This document shows, one piece after another, positions 9,331 through 18,000 of a DNA stretch of 46,230 nucleotides. Both the position numbers and the translations under genes were made by a program. Origin of the DNA: Ferruginibacter sp. (lineage in GTDB: Bacteria > Bacteroidota > Bacteroidia > Chitinophagales > Chitinophagaceae); contig JAOQAK010000060.1 in assembly GCA_025963635.1 (NCBI GenBank), forward strand, positions 87,575-133,804, in the 5' to 3' direction. The notes beneath the pieces were generated by a model, which searched no databases, was not told the DNA's origin, and saw only the letters and a program-made list of their open reading frames with translations. Numbering within the stretch: position 1 is the first letter of the stretch; every line of letters starts with the position of its first letter.

Positions 9331-9615
9331 ATGTCAGCCAAACAATTACCCGAAGAAGTAAAGGAATCTCCGAAAGAAATTATGGTTCATGAGATATCGG
9401 CCCAAATAGCGCTTGCCTTGCCCGGATTGAAAGAGCGGCTTGGCGAAAAGAAATTCGACAAGCGAATTAAAAAAGCGGTAAAATTGTTAACCGAAGGAAT
9501 CAAGCCGGAAATCGCCAGGATAATACCAGTAAAAAAATCTGCCGGAGGCAAGGTGAAAAAAACGCAGGAAGCTTCTCCGAAAAAGAAAGTTACGGATAAC
9601 TCCACCTCCAAGTAG
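9331..9615 (+). CDS. Small basic protein with lysine-rich tail, unknown function
   Basis: 94 residues from the ATG at 9331. The first two thirds look like a helical domain (KEIMVHEISAQIALALPGLK, then KFDKRIKKAVKLLTEGI). The last 30 residues are Lys/Ser/Thr-rich (KKSAGGKVKKTQ...SPKKKV), like histone-H1-type or HU-type tails that bind nucleic acid. No family is recognised with certainty; DNA or RNA binding is a guess from charge. It has its own candidate promoter and no evident operon partner. Confidence 0.6.
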   Translation: MSAKQLPEEVKESPKEIMVHEISAQIALALPGLKERLGEKKFDKRIKKAVKLLTEGIKPEIARIIPVKKSAGGKVKKTQEASPKKKVTDNSTSK

Positions 9616-9728
9616 TTTCACAACTTGATAAACTTCAATCCACCGCGATAAAGCCCGTTCGGCGTCTATTTGTCGCAAAATTCTCTATATCAGTCGCTTT
9701 CACCCCCATTTTCCCGAGATATTCGAAA

Positions 9729-9736
9729 TAGTTTTG
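9729..9736 (+). promoter_or_regulatory. Candidate -7 promoter box for the VOC gene
   Basis: TAGTTTTG matches the TAnnTTTG consensus 29 bp before the start codon at 9766. The expected -33 region shows only a weak TTTT, so the call is tentative. Confidence 0.4.
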
Positions 9737-9765
9737 TATCATACATTCACTAAAAACAATGAGTT

Positions 9766-10185
9766 ATGACAAAAGAATTATGGATCAATCTTCCCGTGAA
9801 AGATGTTGCTAAATCGAAAGAGTTTTTTAGCCAACTGGGATTTTCGTTTAACACGAATTATGGTAATAGCAATGACTCTGCGTCTTTGCTGATTGGGAGT
9901 AAAAACGTGGTGGTGATGCTTTTTTCCGAACCTGTTTTTGAAGGATTCACCGGTACCAAAATTGCCGATGTAAAACAAGGCGCAGAAGTTTTGCTTTCAA
10001 TAGACGCTGAAACAAAAGAGGAGGTGGATGAAATGGCAAAGAAAGCCGCAGCTGCAGGAGGTGTTGTGTTTGGAGAGCCCAAAGAAAGCCAGGGATGGAT
10101 GTACGGCTGCGCCTTTACTGATTTAGATGGGCACCGGTGGAATGTACTGCATATGGATATGAGCAAAATGCCAAAGCAGGCATAA
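9766..10185 (+). CDS. VOC-superfamily (glyoxalase/bleomycin-resistance fold) protein
   Basis: 139 residues, a single-chain VOC protein made of two beta-alpha-beta-beta-beta units. Family markers are ELWINLPVKDVAKSKEFFSQLG at the start, AAAAGGVVFGEP in the second half, and the closing block CAFTDLDGHRWNVLHMD. VOC proteins bind metals or drugs or act as dioxygenases and isomerases; this 'lactoylglutathione lyase-like' subgroup is common in Bacteroidota and its substrate is mostly unknown. The gene is monocistronic and ends at a terminator shared with the convergent DUF6799-like gene. Confidence 0.85.
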   Translation: MTKELWINLPVKDVAKSKEFFSQLGFSFNTNYGNSNDSASLLIGSKNVVVMLFSEPVFEGFTGTKIADVKQGAEVLLSIDAETKEEVDEMAKKAAAAGGVVFGEPKESQGWMYGCAFTDLDGHRWNVLHMDMSKMPKQA

Positions 10186-10314
10186 ACCGCTTTAGGAGCT
10201 GGCTTTGGATTACAGTAGCATGAAATTCGTGGCTGTCGCAACGTACAGGCATATGGAGATTTGCATAAAAATCCTGAATTGAAATAGCTGCAATCAAAAA
10301 TCCACACAGCTATA

Positions 10315-10352
10315 ATCAAAAAGGCCGCCTTGTTACCGGCGACCTTTTTTGA
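10315..10352. terminator. Bidirectional Rho-independent terminator
   Basis: An inverted repeat TCAAAAAGGCCGCC / GGCGACCTTTTTTGA with an 8-nt loop and a T-run on each strand's 3' side. It sits between convergent genes. Confidence 0.8.
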
Positions 10353-10366
10353 TTTGGTTATTACTT

Positions 10367-11323
10367 TTACTTACTACTTTTCCTGCTAGTTTTCTTAGTG
10401 GTGGTCTTCTTCTTTGTAGTTGTATTCTTCGTAGTAGTTGTACTCTTCTTTTCCGGCGCAGCATTTAAATTGATATACTGCCCATTCTTTAATTGGGTAG
10501 TAGTTCCATCTTTAAACCGCACGCTACCATCAGCCTTCACTACGGCGCCGCTTGCTAACGTAATAGATTCGTTCAATGCGGTTGAATCCCCATTTTTTAC
10601 CACCATCACCTTACCATTCATCATTACAACCCTGTCTTCCATTTTGGAAGTTGTGGTAGTTTCGGTGGTACTGCTGCTTTGAGTGGTGTCAGTGCTACTA
10701 TTTGCATTACTATTAGCATTCGCATTATTATTATTATTATCTCTGTTGCTGTTGGAATTGTTATTGCTACTATCGCTGCTATTGCCACTGCTACTGTTAC
10801 TATCATTATTTCCACCACCCTGCGCTGCCGGTGTTAATGCAATGTATTGACCGTTTTTTAATTTAACGGTCGACCCATCTTTGAACACCACCGTTGCATC
10901 ACTTCTTACAACTGCACCGCTGCTAAGCTGTATGCTATCTGCCAACAGTGTTGAATCGCCGTTTCTCACAACCATCACTTTATCGTCTCTCATTAGCACT
11001 TTGTCCGCGTTTGCCGTGGATGTTGCAGCACTATCACTCGAATTGCTGGCATTCGCACTGTTATTGGAATTAGGCACAGTGTCCCTTCCGGCTTGCACAT
11101 TGGATGTACTGGAACTACTGTTTCCGGGAGCATTATTGTTTAAGTTTGGACTTCTGGCACCAGGATTGGCCGTGTTCGTGTCTGGCCATTTTCGATTCGT
11201 AGAAGTATCGGTGCGATTGTGCCGCATAGTATCCCTGTTCCCTGGCGAAGGCGGAATAGTGTCCTGGGCGAAAGCCATGGCGGTTAAGAATATTGCCGAT
11301 GATAAACTGATTAACTTTTTCAT
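10367..11323 (-). CDS. Secreted protein with two DUF6799-like repeats and Asn/Ser-rich linkers
   Basis: 318 residues from the ATG at 11323, chosen because it gives a clean signal peptide (MKKLISLSSAIFLTAMAFA). Two copies of a 56-residue unit occur at about 107-162 and 229-286. Both follow the pattern 'DK/RV-M-x4-KVMVVRNGDST...L-SGAVV...VxFKDGxTxxLKNGQYI', matching what I know of DUF6799. They are separated by a low-complexity Asn/Ser/Asp linker (171-225), and the protein ends in a Thr/Lys-rich basic tail. Function is unknown; the repeats are short beta hairpins and the linkers suggest an extended periplasmic or surface protein. The linker is encoded by AAT/AGC-type trinucleotide runs and could change length by slippage. 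Confidence 0.75.
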   Translation of the reverse strand: MKKLISLSSAIFLTAMAFAQDTIPPSPGNRDTMRHNRTDTSTNRKWPDTNTANPGARSPNLNNNAPGNSSSSTSNVQAGRDTVPNSNNSANASNSSDSAATSTANADKVLMRDDKVMVVRNGDSTLLADSIQLSSGAVVRSDATVVFKDGSTVKLKNGQYIALTPAAQGGGNNDSNSSSGNSSDSSNNNSNSNRDNNNNNANANSNANSSTDTTQSSSTTETTTTSKMEDRVVMMNGKVMVVKNGDSTALNESITLASGAVVKADGSVRFKDGTTTQLKNGQYINLNAAPEKKSTTTTKNTTTKKKTTTKKTSRKSSK

Positions 11324-11601
11324 TATTTTTCGTTTGGGTGAAAGAATTAGTTTTTTAAAGTTGAATTTGAAATCAAATTTCATACCACTCAAATAATCCA
11401 AAAACCGAACCACAGCGGCGAGATTACCAAACAGCTAAAAATCAGAGAAAACTTTTCTCATTTTGGGAAAAGCAGGCAAGTAAATGGGAAATAAAGGTTT
11501 GTTAAAAGAAAGAGACCTCACTAAGTGGCACACTCAATACTAAGAATATTTTGATACCCTTACTAACTGTTGATAATGTAGCCTTGTAAAGATGCAGGCA
11601 G

Positions 11602-11910
11602 TTAAGGATTTATGATATTCCACGGAGTGATAACACCCGATTCTTTTGCAGGCACAGGCTCAGTCTGTATTGTGGGCTGTTTATCGTCGTTATTTTTCTC
11701 GTCGGATGCTTCCAGGCCTTCATCCGGCCGCTTGGTTTCTTCAATTTCTTTGTCTATGTCTGTTCTTATGTTTTCTATATCCTTGTCAGAGATTTGGTCA
11801 TTTATATCTGAAAGGTGTTTATGAATTTTCTCGTCTGTTTTTTCGTCAGTAAATCTTTTTTGCGGGTTTTCATTCCTGTTATCCACAGGCGCATTTCGTT
11901 TGTTGATCAT
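11602..11910 (-). CDS. Small highly charged hydrophilic protein, unknown function
   Basis: 102 residues rich in Asp, Glu, Lys and Asn, with no signal peptide or membrane segment (for example IENIRTDIDKEIEETKRPDE). It is probably disordered with short helices. I recognise no family. Codon usage looks normal and the frame starts with ATG, but the plus strand over the same bases also has open frames, so coding status is probable rather than certain. It lies alone between the DUF6799-like gene and the two-component pair. Confidence 0.5.
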   Translation of the reverse strand: MINKRNAPVDNRNENPQKRFTDEKTDEKIHKHLSDINDQISDKDIENIRTDIDKEIEETKRPDEGLEASDEKNNDDKQPTIQTEPVPAKESGVITPWNIINP

Positions 11911-12062
11911 AAATACTCGATTTTATTGTATCATTAAAAAATGATGCCAATTAATATTGTATAAACGAGTTCAAAAAAAACTTTCAAACTATTTGTTTTT
12001 GCCGCTTTGTTAAACTTGCATTATTGTTAGTGCGATAATCGGTTTCGATTGAATAACAAAAA

Positions 12063-12782
12063 TTATCGCTTTAAAAATTTCCCCTTTAACAGTTTATCCA
12101 ACACCTCTTCCTTCAGGTTTCTGCTGATGGGTAAATGCTGCCCGCCAACCCATACTTCATTACCGTCAATACTCTCAACTTTGGAGGCAGCAATGATATA
12201 AGACTTATGCACTTTTAAAAACCTGTCTTCGGGGAGATACGCTTCCATAGCTTTGAAGGTGAGATAGGTAATGTATTTTTTTTGAATGGTGTGAATGCAG
12301 ACATAGTTCTGTAACCCTTCCGCAAACAACACATCATCCAGTTGTATTTTCACGAGTTTATTATCACTTTTTATAAAAAAGAAGTCGCTTCCACCTGCCG
12401 TTTCAGCAACGTTTTTCGCCTTGGATGCATGATAATCTTTTGCTTTTAATGCTGCCTTCAGGAAACGATCGAATGAAACAGGCTTTACCAGGTAATCCAT
12501 TGCATTTACTTCAAATCCTTCCAGTGCATAGTGCGGGTAAGCCGTGGTGAAAATAACCGGCGGCGGATGCTTGATGGTTTTTATAAATTCCAGGCCCGTG
12601 ATCTTCGGCATCTGGATATCAAGAAAGATGAGATCCACTGCCCCTGTTCCAAGCAATTCAGTGGCCTGCAGGGGATTATCGAATTCACCCGTAAGATGCA
12701 GGAATTCCACATCTTCTATATATTCCCTTAATCCTTTCCTGGCAAGGGGTTCATCGTCGATAATGATACAATGGATGAGCAT
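12063..12782 (-). CDS. LytTR-type response regulator
   Basis: 239 residues. The receiver domain spans about 1-120, with the acidic pair Asp9/Asp10, the phosphorylation site Asp55 in LIFLDIQMP, and the Thr and Lys of the switch region (IFTTAYPHYA, YLVKPVSF). The C-terminal LytTR DNA-binding domain covers about 130-237 (FFIKSDNKLVKIQLDDVLFA...FLKVHKSYII). It starts 10 bp after the stop of the histidine kinase gene, so the two are co-transcribed and form a cognate pair of the LytS/LytR (YpdA/YpdB) kind. Target genes cannot be read from the sequence. Confidence 0.95.
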   Translation of the reverse strand: MLIHCIIIDDEPLARKGLREYIEDVEFLHLTGEFDNPLQATELLGTGAVDLIFLDIQMPKITGLEFIKTIKHPPPVIFTTAYPHYALEGFEVNAMDYLVKPVSFDRFLKAALKAKDYHASKAKNVAETAGGSDFFFIKSDNKLVKIQLDDVLFAEGLQNYVCIHTIQKKYITYLTFKAMEAYLPEDRFLKVHKSYIIAASKVESIDGNEVWVGGQHLPISRNLKEEVLDKLLKGKFLKR

Positions 12783-12792
12783 ATTATTTGCA

Positions 12793-13818
12793 TTAAAATT
12801 GTATACTTAAGCTAACGCTAAATAATTCATTACTGTTATCTATTTCCAGGCGGTGTTTGCCAGGGTACATTAATTCCAGTCTTCGCTTAACATTGTTTAA
12901 GCCAATTCCATTGTGCGTCCCAACTTCCTTCTCAACTACCTCTTTAGAATTCTTTACTGAAAAACAAAATTCGTTGGTTGACAATGCCATGTCGATAGAA
13001 ATGAAATTTTCCCTGTTCCTGCAATGAGAAATATGTTTGAATGCATTTTCTACAAAAGGGATCAACAGTAGCGGCTCAATCAAAAAACCGTTCAATTGCG
13101 ATGGATGATTAAAATTAACCTGGAAGCTTTCGTCTTTGCGCAACTTTTGTAAATCTACATAATCCTGCAGGTAGCGAATTTCTTTATCAATCGGTATCTT
13201 ATCATCATTCATTTCGTACAACTGATAACGCAACATTTCTGAAAACTTATGCAGCGCATTCCTGGCGCCCGCATTTTTTTTATCAATAAGAAAATATACT
13301 GAATTAAGTGAATTGAATAAAAAATGCGGATTGATCTGTGATTTTAAAAAGTTGAGTTCAGCCTCGGCCTTTTCTTTGGCAATATCGGCCATTCTCTGTT
13401 GCAGCTTGCTATAATCAAGCATCAGTTTTATTGCTGCACCGGCTATCACCAAAAAAAAGTGCGGGATAACATTATCATAAATTCTTGCCTTAAGATTATC
13501 ACCTAAAGAATACAATTGAGGGTTGTTCATTAACCGGCCAAGTATATTCATTTTAACCATACTGCTGGTTACTACCAGCAAAAAAAAGCAAACTACGAAC
13601 AAGGCATACCGCTTCCTGTAAAGCAGGCGGGGTATCAATACATAATTGGTAATGCTGATCATCAGGGCAAGATCTACCACCTTTATAAGGGTAACCTGGA
13701 ATGCCCTTTCGCCGCTTGAATAATCCTGGTAACGCAGGAAATACCATAGGCCGAACAGCAACATCCAGAAAAAAAGATGGTGAAGCTTGTATTTCCATAA
13801 AAATGAAGCTGCCGGCAT
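12793..13818 (-). CDS. LytS-like sensor histidine kinase (His_kinase domain)
   Basis: 341 residues. Four hydrophobic helices lie in residues 13-135, with almost no periplasmic domain, so the signal is probably sensed in or near the membrane. A short coiled coil (135-158) leads to the LytS-type phosphoacceptor block SQINPHFLFNSLN with His165. The ATPase domain follows (LIPFVENAFKH as the N box; GIGLNNVKRRLELMYPG as the G box). Upstream it diverges from the intradiol dioxygenase gene. First gene of a two-gene operon with the LytTR regulator. Confidence 0.95.
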   Translation of the reverse strand: MPAASFLWKYKLHHLFFWMLLFGLWYFLRYQDYSSGERAFQVTLIKVVDLALMISITNYVLIPRLLYRKRYALFVVCFFLLVVTSSMVKMNILGRLMNNPQLYSLGDNLKARIYDNVIPHFFLVIAGAAIKLMLDYSKLQQRMADIAKEKAEAELNFLKSQINPHFLFNSLNSVYFLIDKKNAGARNALHKFSEMLRYQLYEMNDDKIPIDKEIRYLQDYVDLQKLRKDESFQVNFNHPSQLNGFLIEPLLLIPFVENAFKHISHCRNRENFISIDMALSTNEFCFSVKNSKEVVEKEVGTHNGIGLNNVKRRLELMYPGKHRLEIDNSNELFSVSLSIQF

Positions 13819-13994
13819 ATAACAAATTAAAAATACAAAATCAAAACGGCAAACCGATTACACTTCCGGGGGTTTTTACCTGACGAAATGCGGCTTTTCA
13901 TTTCATCAAGGCTTTATTGCAAATGGTGTAAAGAATTTGCAGGTAATCATTACAATCACAAAATTTGCAGAAAATAGCGTTATGAAATCTTTTA

Positions 13995-14003
13995 TTTTTT
14001 TTT
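13995..14003 (+). repeat. T9 homopolymer inside a signal-peptide coding region
   Basis: Nine consecutive T. Reading from the ATG at 13982 this run puts the frame out by one base and meets TGA at 14018. With ten T the same start would encode a complete lipoprotein signal peptide (MKSFIFFFVCGTMISLNGC) joined in frame to the dioxygenase. See findings. Confidence 0.7.
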
Positions 14004-14016
14004 CGTATGTGGAACA

Positions 14017-14655
14017 ATGATATCATTGAATGGTTGTTCCCAAACCAATCCAGGTAAGCAGGAAGCGCCCAAAAGCATGGCTCATATTGGTGGGACATGC
14101 GAGGGCTGCGAAGCAATATTTGAAAGCTCCATAGCCCTTGAAGAGCTTAACAATGTGGACACACTTCCGGATTTTGATGAGGCTGGGCCAAAAATTGAGA
14201 TCAGCGGAATAATTTACCAGGCGGATGGCCGCACGCCTGCGCAAAATGTGGTGCTGTATGTTTATCATACGGACCAGCAAGGAAATTACTCAACAAAGGG
14301 CAGCGAAACTGGATGGGGCAAAAGACATGGCTATATCCGTGGGTGGGTGAAGACGAACGAAGATGGCGCTTATAAATTTTTTACGCTGGTGCCGGCATCG
14401 TATCCCAACAGCAAAAATCCCCGGCACATTCACTGTACCATCAAAGAAAAAGATAAAAATGAATACTGGATCGATGAATACCTGTTTGATGATGACCCCT
14501 ACTTAACAGCAGATAAAAGAAATATTTCTAATTCCCGCGGTGGGAACGGCATACTTAAAGCAATGTCAAAAGATGGTATGCTGAGTGCTACAAGGAATAT
14601 CATCCTGGGCAAAAATGTACCCGGTTACCCATTGACAAAAGCAGGGAAAGATTAA
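14017..14655 (+). CDS. Intradiol ring-cleavage dioxygenase-like lipoprotein (signal peptide out of frame)
   Basis: 212 residues from the ATG at 14017. The core matches intradiol dioxygenases (catechol/protocatechuate 3,4-dioxygenase fold): VVLYVYHTDQQGNYS with Tyr91, GWVKTNEDGAYKFFTLVPASY with Tyr129, and PRHIHC with His137 and His139. These are the expected 2-Tyr/2-His ligands of the non-heme Fe(III); the Tyr-Tyr spacing of 38 fits the family. Such a protein could oxidise catechol-like compounds outside the cytoplasm, but many relatives of this group have no proven substrate. The start at 14017 leaves only six residues before the lipobox Cys7, too short for export. A plausible full signal begins at 13982 but is one base out of frame. 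It is followed 22 bp later by a small secreted protein. Confidence 0.8.
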   Translation: MISLNGCSQTNPGKQEAPKSMAHIGGTCEGCEAIFESSIALEELNNVDTLPDFDEAGPKIEISGIIYQADGRTPAQNVVLYVYHTDQQGNYSTKGSETGWGKRHGYIRGWVKTNEDGAYKFFTLVPASYPNSKNPRHIHCTIKEKDKNEYWIDEYLFDDDPYLTADKRNISNSRGGNGILKAMSKDGMLSATRNIILGKNVPGYPLTKAGKD

Positions 14656-14677
14656 TCAGCCATCTAAACCCGTTGCA

Positions 14678-14896
14678 ATGAAAACTTTAAGGATTTCACT
14701 GGCGATCATTACATGTTGCACGCTGCTGGCAGGTGCTGTAAATAAAGATAGGCCGACCAGCAACCATATAGGCCATTTTAACTCAAATGCCATCACTGCA
14801 ACTTCCAACGGGCAGGTGAATAGCGATCATACCGCTTTCAATTTAGTGTATGAAAAAGATCTGCCGATGTTCTTTGTTCCCTATTATTTTAGATAA
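14678..14896 (+). CDS. Small secreted protein, unknown function
   Basis: 72 residues with a signal peptide (MKTLRISLAIITCCTLLAGA, cleavage probably after AGA) and a short mature part of about 50 residues, Asn/Ser/His-rich then ending in hydrophobic aromatic residues (LPMFFVPYYFR). No family is recognised. It lies 22 bp after the intradiol dioxygenase gene on the same strand, so it is probably co-transcribed. It could be a truncated version of a longer protein: an open frame shifted by one base continues for about 40 codons past its stop. Confidence 0.5.
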   Translation: MKTLRISLAIITCCTLLAGAVNKDRPTSNHIGHFNSNAITATSNGQVNSDHTAFNLVYEKDLPMFFVPYYFR

Positions 14897-15014
14897 TCAA
14901 AAGCTTACGGCCTTCCACGATCCGAAAAGGAGAGAATCATTACGCAGATACGACGTTTGTGAATATCATCCAGTGTAAAGAAACCAGCGGCCGCACGGAT
15001 TGTCCCTGCAAAAA

Positions 15015-18000
15015 TTAAACAGCTTCCTTCGTCAACAATTCAGATAATTTCTCCAGTGCTTTGCCCAATGTTTTCGCCTTTACCTGCCTGGATAGCCTGG
15101 TTGCCGTAATAAGCAATTGCAGGTGTTCCAGCCCGTTAGCCAATTTGCTCTTTGCCCCGGCCGTTCCCCAATATTTTTTAATTGAAGCTATAATGTCTTC
15201 CGGCTTTGTGCCCGATGGCTGCAGGCACAACCTGGTAAGCAGTACATTGGCATTATTCAATGAATCCCAGAATTCGTAATCTCTTTCAAGATCAATATCA
15301 GCCGAAAGCATGCTATCCAATAAACCCATTGCTGATTTTAAGGTGGGCAATTTATATTTGTTGACAGAGTTTTTACCCCAATCGGCCGTAGCGTTCTTGC
15401 CTGATAATAGCAACATTGTTTCAAGCTGCAGCCAATTGCATAGAGGATCGAGGAAGCCCCGGTCGTTCTTCTTCGCAATTTCGTATGCTTTTCGATATTC
15501 GCCCGCCGCATTCTTTAGCGCAACTATTTTTTCTGCATCGGCATCAGACTTAATAAACATTATTTTATTCGCCATACCCAATAGCAAATGGCGCTGGCTG
15601 GTATCACCAATTTTGAGGAGGTAAGAAAAATTATCAATGATTGCCTGTATATCTGCGGCGGTTTTTCCGGGTGCATTTTTCGTAACCTTGATGTTGAGAT
15701 TATATAGATTTTCCAGTGTGTTTACTGTGTAATCTGCCTCCTCAAATCTTACAAGTTCATTGATTTTTTCGATGGCGATTTCCTGTTGATTCAGTGCAAT
15801 CAAAATTTTCGTTTCCATTTCGGTGATGGCGCCGTTGCGTATGCCCGACTTGTCAATGGCCGTACTGATTGCCTTCAGTTCTTCAAGATACCAATCAAGT
15901 TCATATCTTCCATCCATTACTTTATTATAAAGATTGGTCAGGTCTATCTCAGCCTCCATGGTCAGGATATAACTGTAAGCTTTTCCTTTTTTTACAGAAT
16001 GCGTAGTGAACTTATAAAAATGCTCGCCATAGCATTGATAAGCGCCCCAGGTATTGTTGTCCGGGTATTTTTCAAAACACTCACTGCGAGCTTTTAAAAC
16101 AGCATCACTGAAAGTAGCCCCGGCAAACATTTCCGTATAAAATGTTTCCGCAAACAGTAAAGCAGAGTTGTCATCCACCGCCCATCCGGCCGCAATCACA
16201 GCCTTTACGCCCATTTCGATTAATTGTACGCCGAGGTTGGCAGCAAGCCTGTAATGTTGCTGAGACAATGTTTCTGAAGCGCCATCTACCTTACCTAAAA
16301 AGCAGCAGTTGATAAAAACAAATTCGGGCACCTGGCTCATCTGGTTAATTTCTTTGGTGGTTAAGAATATGCCCTTGCCAATGACCATTCCTCCACTCGG
16401 CGGAATTTTTTTGGTGCCATTCTCCTCAACTTTTTCAGCCTCGAAAAAGCCATGTCCTGCCAGGTGAATCATTTTATATTCTCTCTCAAAGATGGCTTGC
16501 AGGTTTTCATCAAAATCCTTATTGATCCTTGATGTAACCGTGAAATCATTGTTACCGATAATGCCACTTACTTTTCTTGCTTCCTCTGCTGCGCCGGGCA
16601 ACTGCTGAACAAAACCATCGAGGTTTGGATCGCCGATTACCAATGCATTGTTTGCATAAGAACGCTTTATATCTGTACGGTAATCCGCGGTTGCCAGTTG
16701 ACGGATCATACCTGAGCTTACACACAAGGGCTTGGATTGTGTGGCGCTATCCTGCAGCAATTCCCAGGGGAAAGCGGCTGAATATTTATCCAACCTCCAG
16801 AGAATATTATATTGATTCCTTACAGCGTCTTTAAAATCGTTAGGCACCAATAATTCAAATACTGTTTTCGCTAATTGTGGCGACCACTTATTATCTCCTG
16901 AAATTTTGTCGATGAAATGTTGAATGATCACAGGGTTACTATTGAGGTCCCGTACTTCCTCCCTTGCCGAACCGGTAGAAGCAGTAAACTTGAGGTAAAA
17001 GGATGGATTGGTTCCTACTGCCACTGAAACCCTTTGCCACCAGTCTTGCTGGTAATCAAGCGGCACTCTTTTTCTTGAACCCGGAAGCCTTTTAATTTTA
17101 TTGTAAGGCAAAACAATATTAAGATGCTGATCTGCCTCTAATTTTTTAAGAATGTAAAATGCCTGCAGGCTCCTGTCTTCATACAACTCGACAAATTCAA
17201 CAGTTTCAATTTTCTTCAGGGTAGAGCTGTTTAATCCTGCAATGCTGCCGTTTGCTTTTTTAATACCGAGGATAATTGACTTGAGGGAGCTTTCGATACT
17301 CAGCCCGCCATACCCTGCTCCAACAATCAATACCGAAATGCCAATGCCGGTTTGAAAGATATTGTTAAACTCTTCTTTATTCAATGCTTCAAAATCCCTT
17401 AGTTTCAGCAGGTACCGGCTAACACCCTGGGTTACACTCAGTTCTAACTGGTAACCGTTCAACTCCCCTGCTTCACCCAAGCCAATGATTATGGCGCCTT
17501 TGGGAGAAGTGGTGTACGATAGTATTATCTCAGAACTATCCACCTTGCCGGGATAGAGGCCCAATGCATGTTTTTCGCGAAGACTGCCATTAAAACAGCT
17601 ATCCAGAACTTTCTCTGCGCTCATGATTCCGTCTTTGTAAAAATGTCCTGCCAATAACGGGAATTGTGCGCAGGCAAGATTGCCGTTGCTCATAGTAATT
17701 TTCAAAGGGGTATCCGTGATAACTTCTTTTTCTGTCTTTTTTACCCCCATGGCAATCTTCTCGATATTGCCTGCATCCACTGGTATGATCTCATATTTCG
17801 GATTATCCGTAAGCTGGCCGCCTCCTCTTGAAACCGGCGGAGTTTTACCAAGCTTCGAAGTAAAGCCAGTCTCGAGCAAATCGGTAAATGCACCGAAGAT
17901 CGCCGGCTCATTGGAAAGCTCGCCATGTTCTGTAGTGCAGTAGTACACTGCATTTCGCTGTAGTAGTTCTTCCGGAATACCACTTGCCCAGGTTACACTA

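Noticed and set aside
10881..11396. Plus-strand open frame of 171 codons
   Set aside because: It is antisense to the DUF6799-like gene, whose Ser/Thr/Asn-rich codons give few stops on the other strand; no domain, and composition is hydrophobic low-complexity.
14897..15014. Open frame ending in a Cys-rich tail after the small secreted protein
   Set aside because: About 40 codons with no start codon in frame; could be the frameshifted end of the preceding gene but nothing supports it beyond the open frame.
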